This document shows, piece by piece, positions 21,427 to 33,314 of a DNA stretch of 64,000 nt (position 1 is its first letter; each line of letters starts with the position of its first letter). Where the stretch lies: assembly GCA_010015805.1 (NCBI GenBank), contig ML978121.1:1-64000 (forward strand). The letters are read 5' to 3'. The notes below the pieces were generated by a model. It saw nothing but the letters and a program-made list of their open reading frames with translations. It did no database searches and was not told the origin of the DNA. The DNA comes from Rhizodiscina lignyota. Lineage: Eukaryota > Ascomycota > Dothideomycetes > Aulographales > Rhizodiscinaceae. Made by a program: the position numbers and the translations under genes.

Positions 21427-23783
21427 TCACATATCGAAGCTTGTCTGTAAGGGTGCGAAGAAATCCACACTGCCATCCATTATCATCCAGCTGGGGTCAT
21501 CCTCCAATCTTTCTGGTATCCAAGGTAGAAATGAATTCATTTCGGAGTTTGCCTCGCCACCGACGGAAAGCTCATGGCCAGTAAGAAGAGTACTCCAGGG
21601 CTCATCTCGAAGGGGAAGCTCTGAACATTGTATGTTCTCTTTTTGCTGTCTTTGTGAGCCCCCTGAGCTTGTTTGACAATTAGTGGCTTCATCGATCGTA
21701 GGTTGTTCCGATGGATGAAGGACAACTCCTGAGTTTGTTTGCTCGACCAGCTCTGTATTCGCTCGGCACGTATTTTCGTCCCATGGCGTCGTGGGATTTG
21801 GTCTCCCTAACAAGTGAAGAATGACTGCAACGCATTTGGCCGCTGTCGGCGTGCTCCGCGTTCTTCTTAGGACTTCCAAGCCGAAGTCTAGCCGTGCACT
21901 GGCTTCATGCAGAAATTGGACACTGCTTGAACGCCGCGTTCTGTGTTCAAGCTGGCTTTCTTTGAAATCCAGAACGTTAATGGTAGAGGCCACGAACATT
22001 GTATACGACTGCTGAAACGTGATGAAACTATATCCGAAGCGCCGAACGTGCAGCGTAAAAAGGGCATCAGTCATTTTTGCCGCCTCGGTGCATCGTGCTT
22101 TGGCCAACGGTGAGCGCCCCCGATAAGGTCGGCACAGTAGAATGACTGCCATTTGATACAACAAATTAAGTAGCAGTATATGTAGAGGTGGACACAGCGT
22201 AGGGCCAGCGTTGGGATCGACGATGAGTTCGGGGGGTGATTGTAATCGCCAGGCGTCCAGTCTCTCAAGGGAGTCTGATAGATATTCCAAGGGGTACTCT
22301 TTATCTAAAAAGCGAGCCCTTTCGTAAAGCTCATGGCAAATGTCATTCACTACCACACATAGCCGGCAGTAAACGACGAAGCGAGTGTTGCTCAGCGCCT
22401 TTTGAATGACTAGATGATTTGTTATAGGAGCTTGCGCAATCGGATACCATGCCTGTAGATTTCAGCTCGAACGTAGGCATTATGATGTGGCGTGATGCAT
22501 TCTCACCTCATCGTCTGCATCCTTTCCGTCCAGGAGACCTCCAACCTCTAGGGGATCGATGTGGTCAACTATCATTGGGCTCCGGCCTAGGCAGACACTA
22601 ATGGTCTTGTCCCAGCAGTAACAGGCCCAGAAGACTTGCTGCCTGAGCCGGAGGTCCTCATCGGAGAACTGACGTGCGAGAGGGCCAAGTCTCTTAAGTG
22701 GAATATGCATCCCCAAGTCTCTCATCATGCGGAATGCCATGCCACTGTAGAGCCACCCTTGAGATGTCCTGCCACAAGCACTCTCACGTGCCGATAATAT
22801 CAGCAGGCCCTGGACGGTCGAAATGGAACTCCCACTGTCAACTTCTTCCAAAAGAAACTGCAAGCTCTTCGCAGCGAAGTGAGCACCAAGGTCGTCGGCA
22901 TTGGGACGTGTCGACCAGCGAGCTGCCTGGGTAAGAATGGTGCTGAGAAGAAATGCAGAAGCGTGTGGACCATCGGTATAGAGATCCCCTGCTCCCGTCA
23001 GTAAAAGCATCTTTGGGCACAGATCGCTGTGAGACGCACGGAGGAATATTTTCTTGGACAGAACGCAATGCAAGTGATGTGGCCAACGCCAGTAAGAATC
23101 AAGGAGTTGTCCCAGAATGCTTGGATCCAGCGAGCTCATAAATAGCGCAAGCGTGGTAGATTTGTGAGTGAGGGATCCGTTAGAGGACGGCTCGGATTCA
23201 AGCTTATCGCCTGGGCTGACCGGCGCGTCGATGTGGTACAGACTCGTCCTCCCATAAAAGCACACACTTCCATTTTCGTCTACAGAAGTCTCATCCAGAG
23301 GCTCGCTGCGGTCCACAACGTGCGACACAGAATGCGCGGCAGACTGAGGAGGCTCATTGGATGCTTGCTGGCTGGATGGGACTGCTCTACCACTTCCACG
23401 GCTGTCCGCCACGATCGGCTCGTCGAGCAAAGCATCGCGCTCATTTTCTTCGCAGATCCGGAGTTGTCGAAATCGTTCTTTGTAGGCCGTCAACTCATTC
23501 TGGAGAGACACGGCGAATGCCACGGAAGGGCGGCTTGTCCGCTGTCAGGGCGTCCATTCAGAAGAGCACATCTGATCAGCACATACTTGATGTAAATGCA
23601 GTTTTCGTCTACTGCGAGGCACCGTCGGCAAGCCGGAAAGCCACCGTCGCATTTCGCCTTCCGCCGTCGACAGTTACAGCAGGCAAAGCCGTAACGTCGC
23701 TGTTGTTTCCGCGAAGGCCGCCCGTCTGCCCGCGAAGATACCGGTGCTTCGAGTGGGGCTTGCTCTGACGGCGTGCCACTCAT
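21427..23783 (-). CDS. Zn(II)2Cys6 transcription factor with fungal_trans domain
   Basis: Exons 23783-23587, 23533-22507 and 22452-21427 give 749 residues. Residues 31-58 form the binuclear zinc cluster: CCNC, RRRKAKC, ACRRC, ending ENC. A coiled-coil-like stretch (LQNELTAYKERFRQLR) follows for dimerisation. The middle homology region (about 190-420) has the family patterns ILTQAARW, MAFRMMRDLGMHI and QVFWACYCWDKTISVCLGR. This resembles the NirA/Nit-4-like group by eye, at low confidence. The first intron is taken as GTATGT...ACAAG (53 bp); a 41-bp alternative with a GTGCTG donor also keeps frame. The second (54 bp) joins DADDE to AWYPIA. It probably regulates nearby metabolic genes (24.6-29 kb), which is inference from position only. 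Confidence 0.87.
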
Positions 23784-24614
23784 TGCGACGCGCAACAGGT
23801 TTATATGAACGCGACCATGGAGCAAAGACACACTCGTTCGCCCAAATAATGCTCGAGATGCCAGTTTATCATATCGGTGAGCGGCGTTGAACGGAAGATG
23901 AGAGCAGCGCAGCTAACACCAACCACAAGTCCTGTTCAAGCTAAAGGCGGGAGTGACGGACGGTCAGCTCGCCGAATGGGCCGACCATGCGGCTTCGATG
24001 GTCGGCAAGGTTCCAGGTACGATACATATGTTGTCCCTCACTTGGTGCTCTGGTAGAAGAATATGGCTGACGTTGTGTTCCACTTGCCCAGGCCTCCGCA
24101 AAGTCAGTGTCGGAAAGGGGCTAGCAGAGACACGCTACGATATCGCGCCAAAGGATTTGACATGGCCGCTCTCTCTATCCTCCAATCACCGCAATATGTG
24201 TGAGTGTATGCAGAGCACCCTGCTCATCAGGAGTTAGTAGAATGATGCATGGATCAATGACACACCCAAAGCTAATCTTTCAATAGAGTCCATGCTCTCC
24301 GGGAAGCGCTGTGCCAGGACCTGGAATTTGACTGAGCAGACTTGTACATCACTACCACTCTGATTCAATAGTCGTAATTAGTTTAATCCACTCAACTATG
24401 GCTCTGATTTCAACTGAAAATCTCATGAACGCCTTATTGGGGCCTCTTCGTTTCTGTTGATTTCGAGAAGGATAACGATACGTAGAAGTGTCTCCCCTTC
24501 AATAGTACTGCCAGTGAATGAAGAAAGGCAGACCACATTACAAGCTGTTCCTGACAATACACTCCATAACTACCGAAAGTCACTCTACAATTCTACAGCC
24601 TATTGTGACACCAT
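23784..24614. promoter_or_regulatory. Upstream region of the Zn2Cys6 gene
   Basis: Gene-free stretch between the regulator start and the 3' end of the next minus-strand gene. No TATA box or repeat was recognised. A plus-strand ORF of about 95 codons at 23953 looks random. Confidence 0.4.
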
Positions 24615-25536
24615 TCAAAATGTATCGAATATCGCGGCGACATATTCAGAATAGTCCTGGATCAAGCGCTGAGCCATTTTTTCCGCATCGTTTCCTTTCA
24701 CCATGATTTCTGGAGCCCTCGTGGAACTTGCCTTGGAGATTGAATATTCCACCCGTGCATTGGAAGCTGGATTCTCTCGTGCGCGTTGTATTAATATGTG
24801 GCTACCGACCAGTTTGAGCGGCCCTTGACTATCCTCGGCGATCTCGAAAATTGCAGAGAGTGGGAATTCGGAAGCCCTCCTGCATTCACTGAAATCCTCC
24901 AGCCAAGGATTCGAAGGTCGATGTTGTTCGATTTGTGTCGGTTGAGCCCATAAATCTCGTCCAAGCAGGTTGCCGGAGACTGAAGTCCATCCCAAAAGCG
25001 TGACGCTGCAGGCGCAAGCCTTGTTGCAGAGCTGAGAAAATACATTTAGAGCGCTCGAGATATTATTCGATGAGTTTGCACCATCTATTGGGAAGCTAAT
25101 TGCGATGGGAGCAAGATCTGGATCCTGTCCAGCATGTGTGATGTATATGTTGCCAGCATGGTCCTGCTAAGGAAAATCAGCCGACAGTCAGACGATGTCA
25201 TGGGTAGGAACTGACAGAACATTGAAGCGGCTCAGACTCTGCCCATTCTGTGAGGGTTTCTCTGAATTCGCGATCTAGAGGCGTAATTGCGCAGTCTTTC
25301 GGTAGAGGTGTTCGATAGGCGGAAAGAATTCGCGTATGCTGCTGGAGGACCGAATCCATGATGGCACTGATCGTAACGTTCGCAGATTGGGATATGGCAG
25401 ATTTTTGAATTTGCCGCACTATATTTTGATCCAGTCGTTTAGCCAATACAGTGCTAATTCTTGTAGATCGCACCACCGCAGTTGTGGAATTGGACCGCGT
25501 CGAACGCCACGGCGATCATCAGCGGAGAGATGCCGC
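24615..25536 (-). CDS. Uncharacterised gene, 5' end unresolved (possibly decayed)
   Basis: The 3' exon 25163-24615 (183 codons with stop) joins in frame across a 52-bp intron (GTCAGT...CAG) to an upstream exon beginning at 25216 and open to about 25536. The join gives EPLQCS-DHAGNIYITHAGQDPDLAPIA. The protein has no motif I know. The upstream exon has no usable ATG and ends at a TGA; other frames further upstream (to about 25690) also look partly protein-like, which suggests a missed intron or frameshift damage. It lies between a Zn2Cys6 regulator and a dehydrogenase on the same strand. Confidence 0.45.
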
Positions 25537-25957
25537 TTCTGAAATGGATGCCGGCATCTCAACGGATGGCCTTTCCATGACTTACATTCTCTATACGCGT
25601 TCTTAGTAGAGTGGTAGTCTTGGATTTTTGGTGCCAATTCTCCTTCAACGTTGTGTACTTGGTGGTCGCCTGTGAGACATCAAGCGGGCTTCTCATTGGC
25701 GTATTCGATTAAAGACATCCAGGAATTGTAAGTATAGGGTTATGTTTAGCAAATGAGGGAAGTAACAGTCACTGTCATCTTACAATGCTGTAGAGGTAAA
25801 ATGAATTGCTCTTCTAAAGGAACACGTCTGTGCGGCGGATTCGCACTCGTCTAGTATGTCCTCTTCTAATGCTCCCTGTACATCGCGCAACACATCCTAA
25901 CTGGCAAATCTACAGGCATCAAGTTATATCCTGCACTTCCATTTAGCCATTCTTCGT
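25537..25957. other. Intergenic region, no recognised feature
   Basis: May contain the unrecognised 5' part of the gene at 24615 (protein-like but broken frames at about 25540-25690) and the 3' UTR of the dehydrogenase. Confidence 0.35.
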
Positions 25958-26997
25958 CTAGTCTTTGACACTGCCATTTACGTCGTTTCGAGATTTGTCC
26001 ATGCTGAAATCTTCGCCTTTGAAGGGGGGCAGACCCGCCGTTACTCTCATTCCTGCTGCACACGAACTCCAGTCAAGTCCTTCCCCTCCAATAGCTTTAG
26101 CAGTCGTTAGATGGCTCCATGCCTGATCAATAATTGGCGTTGGTGTGCTACTCTCATCGCCCAACCGGCGAATAAAGGCGGCATCTTTCATGCCGCCAGG
26201 GATGGTGAAACCTTGAGCGCCGCTGAAGGCTCCGTCTCGAATCTTTCTTCCATAATTGACCCACGAGGGCGCAGGAAACCAAGTCTCTGATGTTGCCACG
26301 TCAATTACATTATACCGACATCAAGCAGCAATTTCCATTGAGAGGGCTAACCTATGAATTTGTAAAACAGATTAGGATCAAATCCAGTCTTCTCCGCTAG
26401 GGTGAAGCTCTCCGAGAGCAGCTCGATTGTCCCAAGGATACAATTGTTCCCAAGAATCTTCAGCAGCGCTCCTTTTGACGTCTCGTCGCCGCAGTCCAGT
26501 GATGCTTTACCGATAGCCGGGACAACATACTCTCCAACGGTGGCTCGGGCTTCTGCATCACCAGACATGACGATAAGCAGACCAGCTGCTTTAGCCGCCG
26601 CTGGAGGGCCAAAGATAGGACAAGAGAGGAAAGACGATCCAACCTTTGCGGCTTCGGCTTGAAGGATCGATGAGGTAGTTGGGAAGAGCGTGGAATGGTC
26701 AACCAGTATCGTGCGACTTCGCGCGGCGGAGAGAATGCGTCTGTACACATCCAATGCCACTTCGTCATTCGCCAGACACGTATGGATGATGTCGCATTGT
26801 CGCGCCAAATCTTCTATTGTTGATGCGATATCGCAATATGTTTCTTCGCGCATGTGTTCGATCTTGGCCGCGGTCCTATTCCACAGTAATACCTGTGGGG
26901 ACCCCTTCTCCCTTGCGTAAGATGCAAGATTGCGGGCCATGTGGGATCCCATGTTGCCCAGGCCGATGAAGCCAAAAGAATGCTTGTTTCCAGACAT
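25958..26997 (-). CDS. NAD(P)-dependent beta-hydroxyacid dehydrogenase (6PGDH / 3-hydroxyisobutyrate dehydrogenase family)
   Basis: Exons 26997-26352 and 26286-25958 give 324 residues. The Rossmann motif GFIGLGNMGSHMARNL at the N-terminus binds the dinucleotide, and the family pattern with WNRT follows. The proposed catalytic lysine lies in LLKILGNN (after GDETSKG). The C-terminal all-helical domain ends with AAGMRVTAGLPPFKGEDF. The family oxidises 3-hydroxy acids or reduces the corresponding semialdehydes; the exact substrate cannot be read from sequence. The intron (65 bp, GTTAGC...CAG) joins KFI to ETWFPAPSWVNYG. It is divergent from the amidohydrolase across 527 bases, suggesting coordinate control. 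Confidence 0.88.
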
Positions 26998-27524
26998 GGC
27001 GTTCAGCACAACAAAAGAGACACTATGCGAGAATCGAGTAGACTTGAGAACTTAAGGAGTTGTTGAAGAGGAAAGGGTTCGGATGCATGGTTAATACAGT
27101 TTCCATATCGGATAGGCTTAAGGATAGCAGTTCAGGTTGGCCACAGCGGCATCTCTCCGCCAACACCTGGCACGCACTTGATCGATGTTGTGACGTATCC
27201 CACTCAGACAACAATGATGGACGGGATGATTTTCTCCAGTTAAGCGAGAGATGTTGGTTGGGGTTTTCATGAGGCACGCGGCGAACTCACTCCGCATCTC
27301 CGCAATGATCCTCCAGTAAACGGACATGCGCGGCCTTGTACTCCACACCCCGCCTCCACGCTTCCTTCTCCACAGCAACAGCACGTCACACGTGGTGTCA
27401 AGCGGGAAGATGCCGGGGAACATGACGATCACTTTAAGAGTGTTTGGTATACATGAGGATCGGATCGTCATAAAGCAGTTCGTCCAGTCCTCGTTGGAAC
27501 AGACATCAGTCTGAAGCTTTGACA
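26998..27524. promoter_or_regulatory. Shared divergent promoter, dehydrogenase / amidohydrolase
   Basis: Both start codons face outward from this 527-base region, the only place for their promoters. No clear TATA box was seen; the small ORFs are not credible. Confidence 0.5.
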
Positions 27525-29014
27525 ATGGCACCTCAGAGTCAAGTCAACGGACACACCAACTCTTTTCTCTCGAACGGCCACGGAGATGTCTCGCCGGTGA
27601 ACGGCTTGCCATTCTACAGGCCCACGCCAGCAGACATCACCATCAAGAACCACGAGGATGGAGACAAGAGTAAAATCCTCTTCCGCAACGTCAAGATATT
27701 TGATTCTACAGGAGCCAATCCCTATGCCGGAGACGTCGTGATTGAAGGCGAGCGAATCAAAGAGGTCGGTGAAGTTAACTTCGAGCCAGATAGTGATACG
27801 CTCGTCATTGAGGGAAATGGCAAGACACTCATGAGTGGGCTTGTGGACGCTCATACGCACCTCAGCTGGAATAACTCGCCGACGCTTGATGGCCTCACGA
27901 AACTCCCGCTTGAAGAGCATGTTCTGTTCACTGCGAATTCCGCGAAAATCTACCTGGACTGCGGGTACACCATGTGCTTCGGCGCAGCAGCAGCTCAGCC
28001 AAGGCTAGATTTGGTCATCAAGAACGCTATTCGAGAAGGAAAGATCCCAGGCCCGCGTACTCTTTCAAACTGCCAGGAAATTACGACCACTGGAGGCGCA
28101 ATCGTCCCAAGCATCTCAAGATTCGCTGACGGCGAAGACGGCATGCGCAGGGCTGTTCGCGAGTTCATCTCTCTCGGCGTGGATAACATCAAGTTGAGGT
28201 TCGTATCCCCGTGAGACGATGCGAAGCCGCAAGTCGTGCTAATTCGAGGAAAAGCTTGACAGGTGATTACATACACTCTACTATGGGCTCGAAGGAGACA
28301 TACTGGACGCTCAAAGAAGCCAAGGCCGCCGTCGAAGAAGCGCACAATCGTGGAAAGCGAGTCTGTGCACATGCTCGGTCTGCAGAAGGCGTAAAGATAT
28401 CTGCCCTCTCCGGAATTGACGTGATTTACCATGCCAGTTATGTCGACGAGGAGGGCATGAACATGCTCGAGCAGCTCAAGGACCGCGTCTTCGTCGCTCC
28501 AGCGATCAACTACCCGCTCACGAGTTGTACCGGAGAGGCCACACCGTACGGCCTCACGCCGGAGATGGCCAAGAAGAAGGGTCTGGCCGATGAAGTCGAG
28601 ACAGCTTGCAAAGCAATGGCCGAAATGCATAAGCGGGGCATCCGTGTCCTTCCCGGCGGTGACTACGGCTTCGCTTGGGCACCGCATGGAACGTACGCCA
28701 GAGACCTCATGCACTTCGTTGAGAGATTCGGCTACACGCCCAAGGAAAGTTTGATCGCGGCAACGGCGCTCGGAGGAGAGATCATGGGCTATCCGAACGA
28801 CCTCGGAAAGGTCCAGCCAGGATTTTACGCGGACGTTATTCTCGTTGATGGTGATCCGCTGGAAGACATCAAGATACTTCAGGATACGACGAAACTACAC
28901 GCCATCGTTATCAATGGCCACGTGCACAAACATCTCAAAGAGAGCGATCTCGAGGGCCAAAAGGTGTCCAAGAAGAACGCAATGTACTCAAACCTACCCG
29001 CTCGCATAGAGTGA
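27525..29014 (+). CDS. Metal-dependent amidohydrolase (imidazolonepropionase-like clade)
   Basis: Exons 27525-28198 and 28255-29014 give 477 residues. The fold is a TIM-barrel hydrolase: the first metal ligands are H-T-H in GLVDAHTHLSW (residues 110-112), the bridging lysine is in NIKLS, restored exactly by the 56-bp intron, a later histidine is in VCAHARS, and the catalytic aspartate is in LPGGDYGFAW. The small beta-sandwich halves (FRNVKIFDSTG at the start; GFYADVILVDGDPLEDI at the end) are present. Members of this clade hydrolyse amide, lactam or dipeptide bonds; the substrate is unknown. No signal peptide, so probably cytosolic. The first 45 residues are a family-variable extension. Confidence 0.88.
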
Positions 29015-29947
29015 GCGGCATATGGAGGTGCTGAGAGGAAATTAGCGTGATGTGCGAGTAATTTTGTCTTTCTCTGGCAGTTACCTTTAGTACGCCTCGC
29101 GCGTTTGAGTGTCAAGACATTTTCGAACATCTGTGCAAGTGTCCCACCTTAGCACGATTGGTTGCTGGCACCTAGAGCCATCCACTGCGTCGGCGCAAAC
29201 CACCGCAAAGACGCCAACTTGGGTCAAAATGGTGACGATGAAGTGATTCAGAGTGTGCTCGTGCAGCTTTGAGCCTGGAAGACGCGTCTACGGAGTACAG
29301 TGCTACTTGTATGGAGGCTGAAGGCGCGCACGTGGGGGCGGAGAAGCGTGTCGCGCGACGTGTATTTTGGGAAATTTAGGGAGGGAAGAGGCAAGTCGTT
29401 GCGGGGCGCTTGTTCTAGAATGATCAAATGATACGAGGGTCAGCATGCTGTACATAGGAGGTGTCTTGTGGGCGTGGGCAGCGAAATGAGGTCGGGGCGG
29501 CGTCGAGACTCAGGGGTTCAGCAGCTCCGCCGGCCAGGTTCCGTCTCACGAGCTGCACGCGCTTGGCCAATCGGGGCTAGCAGCCGCGCCCGACGCGTGC
29601 GTGCCGGGATTAGCGTCTCCTGTCTTCAGGAGGTTGCTGTCGCCTTGCACTTCCGCCGTTTAAATTATCAGAACCTCTGCACTTCGCCGTGCTCGACGTC
29701 GGACACCAGCTATCGCCGTCGCCGACGCTGGCCCACGCCGAATTCCAAAGTTGCCCAATTTCCCCGCCACTTGCTGTGCCCCTGGCTCCACTGACGCTCA
29801 TTTCGTCCGCCATATTCAAATGCGCTGTATCATGCGATGCTGACCGGTCCCTCCACTCAACAACACATATCAACCACCATTCTGCCCACGGCCTTACCGA
29901 CGGAAGCTTGAGCGGCGACGGGCATCACATTCGCAGTCTTGCACGAA
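29015..29947. promoter_or_regulatory. Intergenic/upstream region of the metallophosphoesterase gene
   Basis: GC-rich stretch (about 29300-29900) between same-strand genes, with small overlapping ORFs that look like noise. No TATA box was recognised. Confidence 0.4.
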
Positions 29948-31077
29948 ATGCCGGTACCCAGACGACGGCTAACACTCTCAGAGCTCGGCGTCGACCCCCT
30001 CAAGGATTTAGCAATATCAACGGAATTCGCCGGAATAAACATCGCATCGCCGCTATCGGCAGGAGGAGGAGAATCCCCAAATCCATTCAGCCCAATCCGC
30101 GGGAGCTCGCCACTTCCATTTGCCTCCACTCCGGTGAGCCAAATCAACGAAGAGCCCTGGCCGGGGTCACGCGGCCGGCTCTATGCTATCGCCGACCTTC
30201 ACCTCTCGTACCCAGCGAACCGTGAGGCTCTAGAGAAGCTACGCCACTATCCCGGGGACGGCCTGATCATCTGCGGCGACGTTGGGGAGACCACCGAGCA
30301 CCTGGAGTTCGCCTTCAGGATCGCAAAGGAGCGATTTGCAGTCGTCTGGTGGTGTCCCGGCAACCACGAGTTGTACACGTCGGCTTTGGATCGCGAGCAC
30401 GGATCAAAAGGCGAAAAAAAGTACTTCGAATGCGTGCATGTCGCGCGGGGCCATGGTGTGCTGACTCCCGAGGATTCCTTTGTCGTGTGGGATGGCGAGG
30501 GTGGGCCTTGTGTGATTGCGCCGATATTCACGTTATACGACTACTCCTTCCGGCCGGATCATGTGAGCTTGGAAGGCGCAGTGAAGTGGGCGAAAGAGGA
30601 AGGGATTGAGGCTACAGATGAGCATCTGCTGTATCATGAGCCGTACAGCAGCCGGCAGGAATGGTGTGGAGAGCTCGTTGAGAAGTTCCAGCGGAAGTTG
30701 GAGGAGGCCCAAGCAGCGCATCCTGGCATGCCGATGGTCATTGCCAATCATTGGCCTCTGAGGGAGGATCTCATCTATCTGAGAATGATTCCTCGTTTTA
30801 GCATCTGGTGTGGGACGAAGAAGACTGAAGACTGGCATAAGATGTTCGGTGCAAAAGTTGTCGTGAGCGGGCACCTGCATATCCGCAGGACGGATTGGAA
30901 GGACTCCACACGGTTCGAAGAGTGTTCTTTGGGATATCCGAGACAGTAAGTGGCCTATGGACCCACAGCAACACCAGCTGCAGAGCTGGACACGCATGAG
31001 CTAACGACAAACGCAGATGGAAAGAGTGTATGGACAAAGGCATGGATGTCAACGAGTTTTTGAGAGAGATTTTGTAA
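29948..31077 (+). CDS. Calcineurin-like metallophosphoesterase
   Basis: Exons 29948-30945 and 31017-31077 give 352 residues. Residues 1-70 are a Pro/Ser-rich N-terminus. The phosphoesterase core then shows the two-metal signature in order: IADLHLSY, ICGDVGETTEH, WCPGNHELY, a histidine in IANHWPL and the final SGHLHIRRTDW. The family cleaves phosphomonoesters or diesters; the fungal members of this group have no agreed substrate. The 71-bp intron (GTAAGT...branch GCTAAC...CAG) adds the 20-residue C-terminus (QWKECMDKG...LREIL). The start at MPVPRR is the first in-frame ATG. Confidence 0.88.
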
Positions 31078-31563
31078 GGAGCCTTCTGCCCGAGTACGGG
31101 TAACGTGACTTACGAAGGTGTTTTAGGCCGGGCCCGTCACAACCGAAGAGCGGGAATGCGCCGACTCTTTGGAGGAGATGTAGAGAGACGTCGCACGACC
31201 CAGCAGAGATATTCGCGAAGAGACCAACCAAGGCAGCTTCTGTCCGTCGGCCAGCAGGGCTGTCTGCGAGGCTCGCAGTCGAAAGGGGCCATTTGCGGAA
31301 AAGAAGCTACAGTGCCCCACCACCCAAAAGTCCCGACCCCCCCAAGTCTGGTCCAGATGGTGGTCTCGACTTTTCCAAGGAATGGTGGCTTCTGTCCAAG
31401 GGGCATGTTGTCAGAGGGAATCCATCGAGGGAGTGGTGGCGTTTCGATAAGTGATGCGCTTAAATTTGATGGTGAACAGTCTCAACTACGCTATGTAAGA
31501 TATGGAAGAGTTCCGCATCAAGAGCGATACTTAAGACCAGAAATGAAACACCCATGCCAAGGC
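31078..31563. other. Convergent 3' intergenic region
   Basis: Between the stop codons of the phosphoesterase and the SDR. A plus-strand ORF of about 160 codons (31105-31593) and shorter minus-strand ORFs are not supported by any recognisable pattern. Confidence 0.4.
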
Positions 31564-32613
31564 TCATGTTTTGATGACTCCGAAATTTATTAGACTTTCC
31601 GCACTCGCGACGATCGCATCGACATTCGAACGGGGCTCCCAACCAAGCAAGTTCCTAGCTTTATCATTCGAAGCGGGTTTGATCTTGTCCAACTCAGGAG
31701 TCACTAAAGCAACGGCGGGGTCGAATAACGCGATCAGCCTGAGCAAGAAATTCGGGAGGTCGCGGGTTGGACATCGCTTTGCTGCCGCGCCCAGTCTCTC
31801 GCGGAGCGCCAGCGAGATCTCCTTCACCGTCATCACTGGAGGAGATACACAAAGAAACCTCTCGCCTTTCGCCTTTGGATGAGTCATTGCGATAAGATGC
31901 AAGTCGGCCGCATCCCGAACGTCAATGATTCCCCAACTCAAGCGGGGACATCCAGGCAGTGAGCCGTTCATCAGGCGCAGGACGATTTCGACGGATGGAG
32001 AAAAGTCAGGACCCAGGATTGGCCCAAAAATGGCCGTTGGCTGAATGACCGTCAACTCAAGATTGCCGCCCTCTTCCTCGACAAAGTCCCAGGCAGCACG
32101 CTCCGCAACTGTTTTGCTCTTAATGTAAGCCGAAACGCCTGGTCCATCGGGATTCGTCCAATCCTTTTCAGTAAAAGGTTTAGAAGTGTCCCAGTCTTCA
32201 TGGCCATATGCGACAGCGCCGAACGAGGAGGTAATAACAACGCGCCTGACCCCAGCATCTCTGGCTGCTCGCAAGACGCGTAGAGTACCTTGGCGAGCCG
32301 GAATGATGATGTCGTCTTCGTGTTTGGGTACTGACATGGGAAATGGAGACGCCACATGCAAGACGTAGGCACAATCTTTGACTGCTTCGTTCCATCCATC
32401 ATCTTTTGCCAAGTCTGCTTCAATAAAGGTGACGTCTTCCAGATTGGTGGCGTTGCCCGCTGTTAGCATATCGCGGACGTCCTTTTCGCGGGGGAGAGTC
32501 CTAATCGTAGTCCTGACACGATAATTGGCACTTAGGCATTTCAGGATGCAATGCACCCCAAGGAAACCGGAGCCACCGGTGACCAAAACCAGCTCTTTTC
32601 CGTTGCTGGCCAT
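31564..32613 (-). CDS. NAD(P)-dependent extended SDR, dihydroflavonol-4-reductase-like
   Basis: Single exon, 349 residues, typical for the family. The N-terminal TGGSGFLG motif binds NAD(P)H; the active site has Ser (VVITSSFGAV) and the Y...K pair in AYIKSKTVAE. This family reduces or oxidises carbonyl/alcohol groups of diverse small molecules, such as methylglyoxal, ketones and polyketide intermediates. The substrate is not predictable. The first in-frame ATG is MASNGK; upstream codons lack ATG. It is divergent from the aldo-keto reductase across 701 bases, so the two may be co-regulated. Confidence 0.88.
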   Translation of the reverse strand: MASNGKELVLVTGGSGFLGVHCILKCLSANYRVRTTIRTLPREKDVRDMLTAGNATNLEDVTFIEADLAKDDGWNEAVKDCAYVLHVASPFPMSVPKHEDDIIIPARQGTLRVLRAARDAGVRRVVITSSFGAVAYGHEDWDTSKPFTEKDWTNPDGPGVSAYIKSKTVAERAAWDFVEEEGGNLELTVIQPTAIFGPILGPDFSPSVEIVLRLMNGSLPGCPRLSWGIIDVRDAADLHLIAMTHPKAKGERFLCVSPPVMTVKEISLALRERLGAAAKRCPTRDLPNFLLRLIALFDPAVALVTPELDKIKPASNDKARNLLGWEPRSNVDAIVASAESLINFGVIKT

Positions 32614-33314
32614 AGCAGAAGGATTGCGGCGTAAGTTCCGAGAAACGACTTGCTTTGAGCTCGCTGCTCTTTCGGAGAGGGTCAAAGTAGTCTTTAACGA
32701 CCTTATAACGCGCTTTCAGAGGGAAAGGCGCCAGAGAGCACTGGGCCATGCACCGAGGTGCAGAAGCAGAAGTGCAGTCGTGCATTGGGAGTTGCGTATT
32801 CTTCAGTTGCCTGGCTGGCTTTGAATGTCCTGGAATGCAACGTCCTAACCTGATTGGGCGGCGAACCCATTCATTAATGGAAGGAAGCCGCGCCAGGGCA
32901 TCGCTAGCCGGAGCAACAAATGGGCCGTCCCGAGCAACGTCGCCACGGTTTAGGAATAGTCTCAAAGTTGGAGCGGGAGGGGCCTTAGGCCAATGGTTGG
33001 AGATAGCGGCGGAGGTAACGGTGCCAACGGTGGAGGTTAAAGTCTTGCGATCTCCAACGGCGGACGAAAGATCTCATGCAGGACCTCACGATATGCCGCA
33101 GATTTGCCGAACCCACTCCTCCTTATTCCGTAGAAGATGTAATAAGTAGATGAACACTGCGACACCTCTCCGCCGCAATCCCCGAGGGTCTTCTATAGAT
33201 AAGATGCATATAATTAATTGAAGCTGCCTGTAGTTGTCGAGATGCGACTATCCACTGCTCTGAATACACTCCAGCACTGTCATTTGCCCAGTTCTTGCGA
33301 ATCCGGAGAACATA
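32614..33314. promoter_or_regulatory. Shared divergent promoter, SDR / aldo-keto reductase
   Basis: Contains a TA-rich stretch, TGCATATAATTAATTG, near 33206-33221, about 100 bases before the reductase start, which could be a TATA region. Repeated CAACGG words occur at 33000-33060. ORFs here are not credible. Confidence 0.45.

Noticed and set aside
31105-31593. Plus-strand ORF of 162 codons between convergent genes
   Set aside because: Composition is Arg/Gly/Gln-rich and unlike any family; it lies in the expected 3' UTR zone.
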